DNA from: DATEUP01 sp041485285
GTDB taxonomy: Archaea > Thermoplasmatota > DTKX01 > DATEUP01
DNA length: 64,000 bases
Reading direction: 5' to 3'
Assembly (NCBI GenBank): GCA_041485285.1
Contig: JBGPJF010000005.1
Coordinates: forward strand, 14,188-78,187
Notes under the pieces: generated by a model
Database searches by the model: none
The model's input: only the letters and a program-made list of their open reading frames with translations
What the model was told of the DNA's origin: nothing
In this document: one piece after another, positions 8,033 through 17,200 of the stretch
How positions within the stretch are numbered: position 1 is the stretch's first letter
Layout: every line of letters starts with the position of its first letter
Translations under genes and position numbers: made by a program

Positions 8033-8041
8033 GTTATCAAA
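8033..8041 (-). promoter_or_regulatory. TATA box of the HEPN-like gene
   Basis: TTTGATAAC on the minus strand is centred about 28 bases before the ATG at 8009, predicting a leaderless transcript. Confidence 0.45.
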
Positions 8042-8152
8042 CTTTTCGTGATAGGTATCGCTGTTCTGTCAGCCGCAGCGCACGGCGCGGGTGGAGGCGC
8101 GCCCGAAACCTACTTTCCCCTAGCACGCCGCTCTCGAAGCGGCGGGATTCGT

Positions 8153-9163
8153 ATGGCGACCTTGGCCGACCTCGGCGAGCGCGAGGCGATCCGCCGCCTT
8201 CAAGAGGTCCTCGGCAAGCGCGCCGCGGAGGCCGCGCGGCTCGACGATGCCGCGGTTGTCCGCGTCCCGGGCGCGCCCGCGTCGGAAATCGTCGCGACCA
8301 CCGACACGCTATCCTTCGCCACCCACCGGATGCACAACGTGCCCTTGCGCACCTTCGGGTACTTCGCTTGCGCCGTTTCGATTAGCGACCTGGCTGCGAT
8401 GGGCGCCAAGCCCCGCGGGATGCTCGTGGCGCTCGGGCTGCCGCGCACCACGCCCGAAGGCGACCTCCTCGACCTCGCCTTAGGCTTCCGCGCCGCTTGC
8501 AACAAGCTCGACTTTGACCTCTGGGGGGGCGACCTGAAGGAAGCGGAGGCGCCCTACGTCACCGGCACTGCCGTCGGGACCGTCCCGCGCGGCCGCGCCC
8601 TGCGGCGCGCGCGTGCCATCAAGCCGGGGTGGCCGGTCGCCGTGACCGGGTTCCTCGGGCGCGCCGCGATGGGCGCGGCGCTCGCCGCCAAGGGCGACGC
8701 GATGGGCCACGAGCTCATGTACAACCTCGAGCCGCGCGTGGAAGCGGGGCAGGCTGCTGCCGCACTCGGTGGGCAGATTGCCTGCATCGATTCTTCCGAT
8801 GGCCTGACGGCTTCGCTCTTGCACTTTGCCGCCGTCAACCCCGGCGTCGGATTCGAGATCGACGAGGCTTCGCTCCCCGTGCACCCGGGCCTTCGCAAAG
8901 AGCTCGGGCCCGAGACCGCGCTGGCCCAGGCCCTCGACTGGGGCGGCGACTACGAGCTTGTGTTCTGCGCGCCGCCGCGGACGATGACACGCCTCAAGGA
9001 GACGATGCGGGGGCGAAGAATCCCGTTCACGGTCGTCGGCCGCGCCGTTGGGGACGACGGACTTTTCCTCGTGCGCGGAGAGTCGCGCGAGAGGCTTGGC
9101 CTTCGGGGCTACGAGCATTTTCGCTCGAGCGCCGCCGCTTCGGGCGCGACGGCCCCCCCGTGA
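8153..9163 (+). CDS. thiL: thiamine-monophosphate kinase
   Basis: A 336-residue AIR-synthase-superfamily kinase that converts thiamine monophosphate to thiamine diphosphate using ATP, the last step of cofactor synthesis. Visible family motifs are LDDAAVVRV near the N-terminus, the ATP/Mg-binding ATTDTLSFATHR and SISDLAAMGAKP, GGDLKEA, VAVTGFLG, IDSSDGL and WGGDYELVF near the C-terminus. Length is normal. The frame is open from 8048, but ATG 8153 begins the conserved MATLADLGEREAI region. No other thiamine gene is adjacent. Confidence 0.92.
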   Translation: MATLADLGEREAIRRLQEVLGKRAAEAARLDDAAVVRVPGAPASEIVATTDTLSFATHRMHNVPLRTFGYFACAVSISDLAAMGAKPRGMLVALGLPRTTPEGDLLDLALGFRAACNKLDFDLWGGDLKEAEAPYVTGTAVGTVPRGRALRRARAIKPGWPVAVTGFLGRAAMGAALAAKGDAMGHELMYNLEPRVEAGQAAAALGGQIACIDSSDGLTASLLHFAAVNPGVGFEIDEASLPVHPGLRKELGPETALAQALDWGGDYELVFCAPPRTMTRLKETMRGRRIPFTVVGRAVGDDGLFLVRGESRERLGLRGYEHFRSSAAASGATAPP

Positions 9164-9175
9164 GGCCGGATGGTT

Positions 9176-9784
9176 CTACGGAATCGACGCAACCCACCGT
9201 TCGAGAACGATGGAGAGGACGACCATCACAGTTGCCGCCACCATCGCCGCCCCGACGACTGACAGGGGGAAGGCCACCCCACGAACCCAAGCCACTCCCT
9301 TGAATTCGGCTTGTAAGCTCTCACGAAGTCGCGTGATCTCGGAAGTCCCCACCTCCGAGTCGAAGCGCACGTACAGAACCCAACTGCCCGGTCGGGCGGC
9401 GAGCACAAAATCTGCTTGTCCTGAGATCCTGGGCATTCCCGCATCCGTCCACAGAGAGCCCTCGCGGCCCGTTGCATCACCGACGATTTCAAGAACGCGA
9501 CGCCAAGCGTCGGGGGGGATCCCCGAAAGCCAGAACCTCCGCCCTCGAAGACGAGCCATCCAGATCGCGCCCCCCAAGCCCGGGACCACAAGAACGGCCG
9601 CCAGCACCAGGAAGAGGATTCCGACCGTCGCAGCCCAAGCCCAGAACATTTCAAGGACGGAGAAGATTGAGAAAGCCAACGATGACAAGTCGACCACGCG
9701 AGGCCGCGGAGCGAAAAGCGCGGCGCCGAAACCAACGAAAACAGATAGTAGCATGACGCCCATCGCAAGACCTTCACCAAGCAT
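9176..9784 (-). CDS. three-helix membrane protein, unknown function
   Basis: A 202-residue integral membrane protein with hydrophobic segments at about 5-25, 37-70 (probably two helices) and 172-198, enclosing a soluble region with a beta-rich portion (WVLYVRFDSEVG). I do not recognise a family. The frame opens at 9874, but a TATTGTTTTG-like element lies there, so the ATG at 9784 is preferred. Composition is more A/T-rich than neighbouring genes, suggesting an accessory gene. It is the last gene of a minus-strand series with AMMECR1 and Alba but is about 100 bases removed. Confidence 0.6.
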   Translation of the reverse strand: MLGEGLAMGVMLLSVFVGFGAALFAPRPRVVDLSSLAFSIFSVLEMFWAWAATVGILFLVLAAVLVVPGLGGAIWMARLRGRRFWLSGIPPDAWRRVLEIVGDATGREGSLWTDAGMPRISGQADFVLAARPGSWVLYVRFDSEVGTSEITRLRESLQAEFKGVAWVRGVAFPLSVVGAAMVAATVMVVLSIVLERWVASIP

Positions 9785-9887
9785 GAACCCACCGCGGCGA
9801 GAATGAAGCACGTCGCATAAGACCAGGGAGCCGTTGGCACCCGCTCGGTTAACCGTTTCAAAACAATAGCGCACCCCCGCGGAGTAT

Positions 9888-10523
9888 CTACGCCTTGTGT
9901 CGCCGCACCGCTCCGCCCGGCGACTCCTCGCCGAAGATCTCCGCCTCGAAGGCGAGCACCGTCGCCTCGTCGCTTTTCCAAAAGTCCGGCTCGAAACCCG
10001 CCTTTTCGCAAGTATGCTCCAGGAACTCCTCGGGGCCCCAGTCCCAGTCCGTGGCCACCTGCGGGAGGAGGAGTCCGCCCCATCGCCCCTTGCGGACGAT
10101 CAGCCCGTGGCGCCCCACGACCACCCCGTTCACGCGGTCCTCGGGCCGCTCGGCATCGATCGGCCGTGGCGGCGTAAGCAGCGACACCTCAACCACGATC
10201 CCCGCCAGCTCAGCCTTCGTCACCGGCTGGAACCGCCCGTCCTCCGTGGCGGCCGCGCGCGCGGAAGTTGCAAGCGCTTCCTTGAGCGCCATCACCGGCT
10301 CGGCGAAGCCGACGCACCCGCGCAGCTTTTCGCCCGGGTGTGTCGTCAGTGTCGTGAAGACGCCCGCCTTGCGCTCGAAGGCCTCGGGGAGCGACAAGCG
10401 GGGATTTCGCGCCTCCCCGGAAACAGCCGCTTCCACCACGGCGCGCGCCGCGCGCACGGCGGCTTCGCCTTCGGCGTCCGAGTACGCGTGCTCCGCGCGC
10501 GGCCCGGACTTCGCAGCGGTCAT
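9888..10523 (-). CDS. AMMECR1-domain protein
   Basis: A 211-residue AMMECR1 family protein. The diagnostic LRGCVG motif is present in EKLRGCVGFAEP, with GVFTTLTTHPGEKLRG before it, VEVSLLTPPRPI, GLIVRKGRWGGLLLPQVA and the C-terminal LEHTCEKAGF block. The family occurs beside Memo and radical-SAM partners (AmmeMemoRadiSam), but neither partner is adjacent here. The biochemical role is unsettled; a nucleic-acid or protein modification role is suspected for the three-gene system. ATG 10523 is chosen over the upstream ATG four codons earlier only by spacing. It is 18 bases downstream of the Alba stop, so probably co-transcribed. Confidence 0.9.
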   Translation of the reverse strand: MTAAKSGPRAEHAYSDAEGEAAVRAARAVVEAAVSGEARNPRLSLPEAFERKAGVFTTLTTHPGEKLRGCVGFAEPVMALKEALATSARAAATEDGRFQPVTKAELAGIVVEVSLLTPPRPIDAERPEDRVNGVVVGRHGLIVRKGRWGGLLLPQVATDWDWGPEEFLEHTCEKAGFEPDFWKSDEATVLAFEAEIFGEESPGGAVRRHKA

Positions 10524-10541
10524 CCGACCCCGCAAACCGCG

Positions 10542-10916
10542 CTATTCCTCTTCACCGTATCGGCGCGGGCGCGGCGGAGCCCGCTCGCGGTCGCCAAAGA
10601 GGTCCACCGGCGGCGGCAGGCTCCCGTCTTCCAAGAGCGGCCTCGACATGAAGATCTGGATCGAGGAGACATTGGCCCGCTCCCCGTCCTCCCCCTCGAG
10701 GACCTCCGTCGCAATCTGCACATCGTCCACCGTGGCGTCCTTGATGTAGCGCCGCCGCACGATCTCCGCCACGTCGACCGCCTGCGAGATCGATTTGCCG
10801 CGGGCCTTGAGGATCACGGCGCCCGCGTCGTTCATCTGTTTCGACGCGGCGATGACATAGGTCATGCGGGGCTTTCGCCCGATGTACACGGTCTTGTCGT
10901 CGGGGGCACGCGCCAT
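10542..10916 (-). CDS. albA: Alba chromatin protein
   Basis: A 124-residue Alba protein, the small dimeric DNA/RNA-binding protein that compacts archaeal DNA. Core family features are YIGRKPRMTYVIA near residue 10, where the usual Lys pair of the DNA-binding loop is replaced by an Arg-rich version, KARGKSISQAVDVAEI, and the paired strands ending in SSIQIFMSR. A Pro/Arg-rich acidic tail of about 25 residues extends beyond the usual end (near position 95), unusual for Alba. The start is ATG 10916, not the upstream frame ATG at 10952, because the fold begins there. No clear TATA is visible. Confidence 0.92.
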   Translation of the reverse strand: MARAPDDKTVYIGRKPRMTYVIAASKQMNDAGAVILKARGKSISQAVDVAEIVRRRYIKDATVDDVQIATEVLEGEDGERANVSSIQIFMSRPLLEDGSLPPPVDLFGDRERAPPRPRRYGEEE

Positions 10917-11002
10917 GCCCGGAACCCCACAGGGGATCGACGGCGCCCCCAAATCAACGTTGCGCGCCCTCGGGGGCGGAACCGGCGAAGGCCGCAGGCG
11001 GC

Positions 11003-11239
11003 CTACAGGTTGACGCCGACGAGGGTCTCGGTCATCTCAATGCCCTCGACGCCCCGGATGTCCTTCACCACGACCGCCAGCGCGTCGGTGATGTAGTCCT
11101 TCTCGAGCCGCAGCACGATGTCCCACGCGCCGGTCACCGCGCGCGCTTCCACGACGCTCGGGATCGCCTGCAGGGCCTTCAGCACCGGCTCGATGAGCGT
11201 GGGCTTGGTCTTGATCAGCACGAAAACGGTTTCGACCAA
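11003..11239 (-). CDS. stand-alone AsnC/Lrp ligand-binding (RAM) domain
   Basis: A 78-residue protein equal to only the C-terminal RAM domain of Lrp/AsnC regulators, which binds amino acids and drives dimer or octamer assembly. It shows the beta-alpha-beta-beta-alpha-beta order with VFVLIKTKPTLI, ARAVTGAWDIVLRLE and the closing TETLVGVNL. There is no helix-turn-helix domain. The start is taken as TTG 11239, five bases after a GGAGG site at the right spacing; the frame is open further upstream but the extra residues are Arg-rich and have no fold. Family members of this size are known in archaea and may modulate full-length Lrp proteins. Confidence 0.85.
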   Translation of the reverse strand: MVETVFVLIKTKPTLIEPVLKALQAIPSVVEARAVTGAWDIVLRLEKDYITDALAVVVKDIRGVEGIEMTETLVGVNL

Positions 11240-11424
11240 ACGCCACCTCCCCCGCCTGATATTGCCCGGAGCCAGCAGACTAAAGCGCGCGCCGATCGCT
11301 GGGTCGCTTGATAAGCGTTCGCGTGTTTGCGCGCCCGGCAAAGTAGGGGCGTCCAGCACCGCTGGCCGCCCCCCGCCCCGGATACCTTTTTGTAGCGCGC
11401 ACGGGGCTTGCCAAAAGAGTTGCG

Positions 11425-12786
11425 TTGGCGGCACATTCCAGCCTTTGGGCGTACGCGAAAGTATGCCGTCTCGAGTACCTGCGGGGCGAAGCCCCGGCGG
11501 TGCTGATCCCCGCCCTCATCACGACCACCTCCCTGCGCGCGCTCTTTTCCCCGGCAGTGCTCGAGGCGGTGGCGGTATTCGCCGTGCTTTACCTTTCGGG
11601 GTTTATCGTCAACGCGCTTGCCGACCGCGACCTCGATGTCAAGTACGACACCTTCAAGCGCCAGATCGGGGAGGCGACGGCGCGCCTGGGCGCCAAGCGC
11701 GTGCGCGTCCTGCTCGGCGCCCACCTCGTGATCGCCCTGTCGCTTGCGGCGCACCTCTCCATCGCGATGGCGGCCCCCGAGCTCTTTGGGCTTGCAGCTG
11801 TCGGCACTTTCCTCGCGATGGCCTACTCGCTGCCGCCGCTCCACCTGAAAGTCCGCGGCGTCGCGGCGCACGCGGTCGCGCTGTCGCTCTCCGCGTTCGC
11901 GATCCCGTTCCTTTTCCTCTACCGTGTAGCGGCCGGCGAAATCGACGCGATCGGGTTGGGGATTTGCGCCGCATTTACGCTAACGCACTACGGACTCACC
12001 TACACAAATCAGGCGTACGACTTCGACCTCGACCTCAGGGAGGGCGTCAAGACGCCGCCGGTGCGTTTGGGATTGCGGCGGTCGCTTGCGGCCTCCGCGG
12101 CGATGGTTGCCGTGGGGCTCCCCGCACTCACGTTCGGGCTCGTTTTCCTCGCGCTGTCTCGCCCCATCGTCGCAGCCGCGTGGGGGACCCCCGGGGCTTT
12201 CGCGATTGCCCTGGGGACGCCCGCCTTGCTTTGGGCAGGCTACGCCGTGCCGCTGCGCGGCCTTGCAAAAATGCGCGCGGCCGTCCGCGAGGCCCCATCG
12301 GAATCCGAGGCGGTCCCGCGGATGCGCACCGTGGTCAACTACGCCAATTTCCACGCCGCTGGCATCGCTGCGATGGCCGCTTTTGGGCTGCTCTTCTTCG
12401 CGGCCACGGTCCAAGCGAGCGTCGTGCTCGACAATCAGGCCGTCGAGTCGCTCGAGTTTTCAGGCGAGCCCACTGCCGGCCCCGGGCCGTTCACCCATAC
12501 GCTCGTGTTCACCCTCCACATCCACAACGGGGGCGCGCGCCCGCTGCCGCCGTGGGCCGTCCAGGTCGTTGTCAACGCGAGCGAACCGGGGGGCGTCTCC
12601 CACACGCGCGTGCACATTTGGATGACCCCGCTGCCCCCAGGGGCCACCGTTGAGATCAGCGGCTACGTGTTCCCGACCCCCGCGCAGTTCAGCGGCGTGC
12701 GCCTCGATTTCACCCTGCGCATCGACTCCAACCGCGACGGCCTTGACTACCGCCAGGTCGACGCCGCATCCCTTACCGTCCCCTGA
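11425..12786 (+). CDS. UbiA-family prenyltransferase-like protein with ectodomain (copy 1)
   Basis: A 453-residue polytopic membrane protein. The first ~300 residues carry the UbiA prenyltransferase fold with about nine helices. The first Asp-rich motif is N63-x3-D67-x3-D71 in NALADRDLD followed by KYDTFKRQ, and the second lies in NQAYDFDLDLREG; these bind the Mg-pyrophosphate of the prenyl donor. Archaeal members make lipid or quinone precursors. Unusually, the last helix is followed by an extracellular beta-rich domain (from about residue 333) with no known UbiA counterpart. The start is a TTG at 11425, the furthest upstream start that retains the fold. It is followed 126 bases later by a full-length paralogue. 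Confidence 0.75.
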   Translation: MAAHSSLWAYAKVCRLEYLRGEAPAVLIPALITTTSLRALFSPAVLEAVAVFAVLYLSGFIVNALADRDLDVKYDTFKRQIGEATARLGAKRVRVLLGAHLVIALSLAAHLSIAMAAPELFGLAAVGTFLAMAYSLPPLHLKVRGVAAHAVALSLSAFAIPFLFLYRVAAGEIDAIGLGICAAFTLTHYGLTYTNQAYDFDLDLREGVKTPPVRLGLRRSLAASAAMVAVGLPALTFGLVFLALSRPIVAAAWGTPGAFAIALGTPALLWAGYAVPLRGLAKMRAAVREAPSESEAVPRMRTVVNYANFHAAGIAAMAAFGLLFFAATVQASVVLDNQAVESLEFSGEPTAGPGPFTHTLVFTLHIHNGGARPLPPWAVQVVVNASEPGGVSHTRVHIWMTPLPPGATVEISGYVFPTPAQFSGVRLDFTLRIDSNRDGLDYRQVDAASLTVP

Positions 12787-12862
12787 GCCGCGCGAACAAA
12801 ACCGCGGCCCACCCAGGCTTCCCCCCACGACTGCCGCGCTTTCGTTCCTGTTGCGTCAACAA

Positions 12863-12870
12863 TTAAATAG
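12863..12870 (+). promoter_or_regulatory. TATA box of UbiA copy 2
   Basis: TTAAATAG on the plus strand predicts a start site near 12893 and a leader of about 19 bases. A GGGGGG site at 12901-12906 lies at usable spacing from the GTG at 12912. The second copy therefore has its own promoter rather than relying on copy 1. Confidence 0.55.
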
Positions 12871-12911
12871 CGTGCTCGGGCTGGCCCACGTCCTTCAAAC
12901 GGGGGGCGCAA

Positions 12912-14279
12912 GTGACCTTCATCCAGGCGATGGCCCGCATCTGCCGCGCCGAGTACATCAAAGGCGAACTGCCCGCCGTATTCATCCCCGCGCTCCTCTG
13001 CGCCACCTCCTTTGGGACCCTGTTCTCGATCCAGGTGATCGAGTCGATCATCGTGTTCTCGCTGCTCTATGTCACGGGCTTCATGATCAACTCCGTCACC
13101 GACCGCGAGATCGACCTCAAGTACAGCACCTTCAAGCGGGCGATCGGAAACGCCGCGGGAGAACTCGGCGACCGGCGGATCCTCGGGCTCATCGCCGGCC
13201 AGATCGCGGTGGGGATGGTGCTCACCGTCGACTTGGCCCAGCGGATCAACAACCTGTGGCTCGTTCCGCTGGCGCTCGGCGGCCTGTTCCTCGGGCTTGC
13301 GTATTCGGCAAAGCCGTTCGCCTTCAAGACCCGCGGGGTGGCGGCGCACGCGGTCTCGCTGTCCCTTTCGGCGTTCACGGTCCCGTTCCTGTTCCTCTAC
13401 ATCGCTGCGCGCGGGTCGCTCGACGCGCCCGGTGTGCTCCTCGTGTCCGCTTTCAGCATCTCGGCGTACTCCCTCGAGTACATCAACCAGGCTTACGACT
13501 TCACGGAGGACCTGAAGGCGGGGGTCGCAACGCCTGCGGTGCGCATGGGGCTCCGGCGGTCGCTGCGCTTCGCGTTCACGCTTTGCGCGATCTCCCTTCC
13601 GCTCCTCGCCTTTTCGCTCGGGTACTTCGCGCTCTCGCGGCCGGCCGTGGCGCTTGCGGCCGGAGCCGACGCCCGCCCCCTCATCGCACTTGGAGCCGTC
13701 GCGGCCGTGACCGCGGGCTACTTCCTCCCCTTGCGGGGCATGGCGCGTCTTTCGCGCGAGGCGAAGGCCGCGGGATCGGACTCCGACGAGCTGGTGGCGG
13801 CGGTGCACCGCGAGTGCAACTACTCGCTTTGGCAGGCGGCCGGGGTCACGGGGCTTGCGAGCTTCGCCCTTGCCGTATTCATGGTGTCGGCTTCCGTCAC
13901 GGGCTCGCTCTCCGCCTCGGCCGGCCAGGGATTTGCCTTTGACAGCTCAACGGCAGCGTCAAGTTCGATGGACGCGGGCCTGCCGTTTGCCGACATCAGC
14001 GGCGCCGTACTCGGGCGGGCTGCGGCCCCCAACTTGCCCTCCCAGGCAATCGTGAAGGTCGAGTTGTTTTCGGGTGGCGATGCGCTCCCGTACCGCGTCG
14101 CGCTCGTGCCGATCGTACTGCCCCACGAGGGCGGCGCCGCACCGTTCCACGCTGCACCCCAGCCGATGCGCGTGGGCGCGCAAACCACCGCGAAGTTGAC
14201 GCTGCTCGTGGACGCCACGCTCTCGGGCGCCGCGCAGACCGCGGCCGTCGTCCTCGAGTTGGCCGTGCGCTCCGCCTGA
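12912..14279 (+). CDS. UbiA-family prenyltransferase-like protein with ectodomain (copy 2)
   Basis: A 455-residue paralogue of the preceding gene, alignable over its full UbiA part: both share EYxxGExPAVxIPAL, the NSVTDREID Asp-rich motif followed by LKYSTFKRAIG, RGVAAHAVSLSLSAF and NQAYDFTEDLKAGV. It ends in a C-terminal ectodomain of about 130 residues that differs from that of copy 1 and is rich in Ala, Ser and Pro. Start is GTG 12912. Tandem duplication with divergent ectodomains suggests two related membrane-lipid or cofactor steps, or a heteromeric pair; which prenyl substrate is used cannot be told. Confidence 0.75.
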   Translation: MTFIQAMARICRAEYIKGELPAVFIPALLCATSFGTLFSIQVIESIIVFSLLYVTGFMINSVTDREIDLKYSTFKRAIGNAAGELGDRRILGLIAGQIAVGMVLTVDLAQRINNLWLVPLALGGLFLGLAYSAKPFAFKTRGVAAHAVSLSLSAFTVPFLFLYIAARGSLDAPGVLLVSAFSISAYSLEYINQAYDFTEDLKAGVATPAVRMGLRRSLRFAFTLCAISLPLLAFSLGYFALSRPAVALAAGADARPLIALGAVAAVTAGYFLPLRGMARLSREAKAAGSDSDELVAAVHRECNYSLWQAAGVTGLASFALAVFMVSASVTGSLSASAGQGFAFDSSTAASSSMDAGLPFADISGAVLGRAAAPNLPSQAIVKVELFSGGDALPYRVALVPIVLPHEGGAAPFHAAPQPMRVGAQTTAKLTLLVDATLSGAAQTAAVVLELAVRSA

Positions 14280-14283
14280 GCCG

Positions 14284-17200
14284 TTAGGGCGGCGGGGGAG
14301 CGGGCGGAGCCCGCTTGCGCGTGGCGAAGACCCAGAGGCCCAGGCAAGCCGCCGCGAGCCCAACGACCGCCAGCCACTCGAGGATCGGAGGGGGCGGCGG
14401 GGCCGTGAAGTCGTAGCTCACTTGGAAAGTCCGCGAGAGAGTGCCGCCTTCGGCGATGAGCACCAGCTCGATCGCGCCGCTTGCGCCGGCGTCGGCGGGG
14501 CCGAAGATGCGCACTTTGAGCGTGACGTTTTGCCCCGGCGGCACGACGAAGGTGTCGTTTGCCGGCTCGAGTTCGACGCGCGTGCCCACCGGCACGTACC
14601 CCAGGAGCACGGTCACCGGCTCGGGGGTGTTGCCGAAGTTCTCGACGAGCACATTGCGCACCAGCGTGCGCGTCCCCTCGCCGGCCGCAACCGAGAGCGT
14701 CGTGCGCAGGTCGTGGACGGCCTCCACGCGCACTTCGAACGTCGCGTTCACGCTCACGCCGAGGCGGGCGTCGGCCGCGCTCAGCGTCACCTTGTAGGGA
14801 CCGGCGAAGGGAGGCGCGGCGAAGTGCGTCGTGCCGTTGACCACAGCGGCTGCGCCCGGCTCGAGCAGCCCGGCATCGGGGGGCAGGGTGATCGTCAGGT
14901 TGGGGTCGGCGCCAAGCGCGGCGAGGGCCGGGATGAGGTTCGTGTTCCCGGTGTTCGTGAGGCGCACATGGAATTCGGCCGTGCCGTTGGCTGGGGCGGC
15001 AAGGTGCGGCTCGAGGGGCTCGACGGCAAGGGCGGGCGCGGCCCTCACGCGCACCGACACGATCGCCGTAAAGCGCATCCCCGATGAGTCCGACACGGCA
15101 ACCGCCTCGACCGTATACGGCCGGTCGGCGGCCGAAAGCCCGGCATCCGTGAGGGTCAGGTGTGCGGAGGCCGCCTGCGAGGGAGAAAGCGTAAAGGTGG
15201 CCGCATCCACGCGAGCCTGGAGCTTCGGCTCCATCGCTTCGAGCGACAGCGTGAACGTCTCGCGGCCGTTGCCGGTGTTCTGCAGCAGGAGCGTGACGTT
15301 CGCAGTCCCCCGCGCGTCGAGTTCGAGGTCGCTCGGCTGCGGGCGCAACGTCGCGCCGTAGCTTTCGTTGACCGCGACGCGGATGGACGCTGAGGCCGCC
15401 ACCAGGCCGTCGCCGCGGGAGGAGGCCCCCACTTCGAAGGTCGCTTCGTCGCCGCCTTGCGCCGCCGCCGGCAGCAGCACATCGACGGTGATCGTTGTGG
15501 TATTGCGCCCCGGCAGGGTCGCGGTCGTCGAAACGAGGGCCACTTGCCAGGTCGCGTTGGACAGGTTGGCCACCGAGAGGTCGTAGGTGTCGGCCTCGGT
15601 GCCGCGGTTTTGGAGCTCGAGCTCGATGGCGGTCGGCGTGGGCCCGAGCGACGCCCGCGCCGTCCCGGGGGGGCCCCTGAGCGCCACGGAGAAATTCACG
15701 ACTTCCACGGTGCGGGACTGCACGTTGTTCGAGGCGTTCAGCTCAAGCGCGCCGGGGGGTTCGCTCGACACGCGCAGTTCGAGCCGCTGGGTGCCCCGCG
15801 CGGCGGTGAAGTTCCCCGTCCAGGGAACGCGGTCGCCGGGGTGGAGGGGCCCCACCGTGAAGTTCGCGACTTCCGTGACGTTGCCGCCGGTGTCGGTGAA
15901 CACTGCAGTGATGCGGGCAAGGGCGATGTCCTCGAACCCGAGATTTGCAATTTCGCTTGCCGCGTCGACGACCTCCGAAGGCAGCGGCAGGTCTTGCGAC
16001 AACACGATGGGCGCGACGGCAAGGTCAGGGAGCGGCCGCGTGACGAGGAGGTCGAGGTCGAGGTACGCGACGACGGAGGGCGTGCTTGCCGATCGGACGA
16101 ACAGGGTGACGGGGGACGCGCCTTCCACCGCCGAGGCGTTGGCGGAAAGTTGCAGCGTGATGTTGAACGGCGGGGGCGGCGCGGTGGAGAGGCTCACGGC
16201 GCCGGTGGTCCCGGCGCCCGAGACGCCCGGGGGCAGCCCCGACCACCCGATGTCGAAGCTCGGGTAGGGCGAGCGCGGCGTGAGCGTCAGGTTGACCGTG
16301 CGCGTGCGGTTGACCGCGACGGCGAGCTCGGTAAGGGCAGGCGCGAAGGTGACCAGAGGCGCCTCGACATGAAGGAGCCGCTCGACCGTGGTCGAGGGCA
16401 CGCCCGAGGCGGACACGGCGCGGAAGGTGAATACGACGTCCCCCGAATCGGCCCCCGCGTCCAAGACGGCCGACGCCTGGAGCGGAGCTGCGCCCTGCGC
16501 CACCGGCGCGAAGTCCGCCCATCCGGCCTTGGACTCCGCCGTGACCTCTCCGCCACCCTGCAAAGTCACGGAAACGGACGAACCGAAGCGTCGCGCGACG
16601 GCCTCTCCCGGCGACGGGGAAAGCACCTGGAGCGAGGGGCGGAGGCCCCCGGAGGGCACCCCCGAGAGGAACGCCGTGAGCGCTTCGTCCCAGTACCCGT
16701 CCTTGGCAAACGCCGTGGTCGGGTAGCGCGGCGAGATCCCAATCGAGGGGAGGTACACCGACATCCCCGACCAGCCGGTGTAGTAGAGGGAGTGCGCCTC
16801 GTCAACGAGCGTGGTGTTGAGCGCCTGGCGCGCGGCGGAGGCGGCCGATCGCAGCGACGCGGGCAAGCGGGCATCTTCGGAGAGCAGCCGCGTGAACTCG
16901 CCAAGGTCGTAGGCCTCGCCGGTGAACATCGCCGGCGACCCGGCGCGCGCGTCCCTGATCGCCTGCTCGGCCGACGAGGCGTTCGCGGTGCCCGGGTCCT
17001 CGACCACGGCCGCGATTTCTGAGCCGAGGGCGCTCACTGCATCGAAGAGCACCGTGCGCACGCTCGACATGCGCACGGCGGACATCATCGTCTCGCCCTG
17101 GGCCCCGTAGGGGTCGACGTAGGCGGGCACGAGCGCGCCCGCGAGCGCCTCGGGCGAGATCGAGGGGTCTTCGACCAAAGGTGCAAGCATCGACGCGTAG

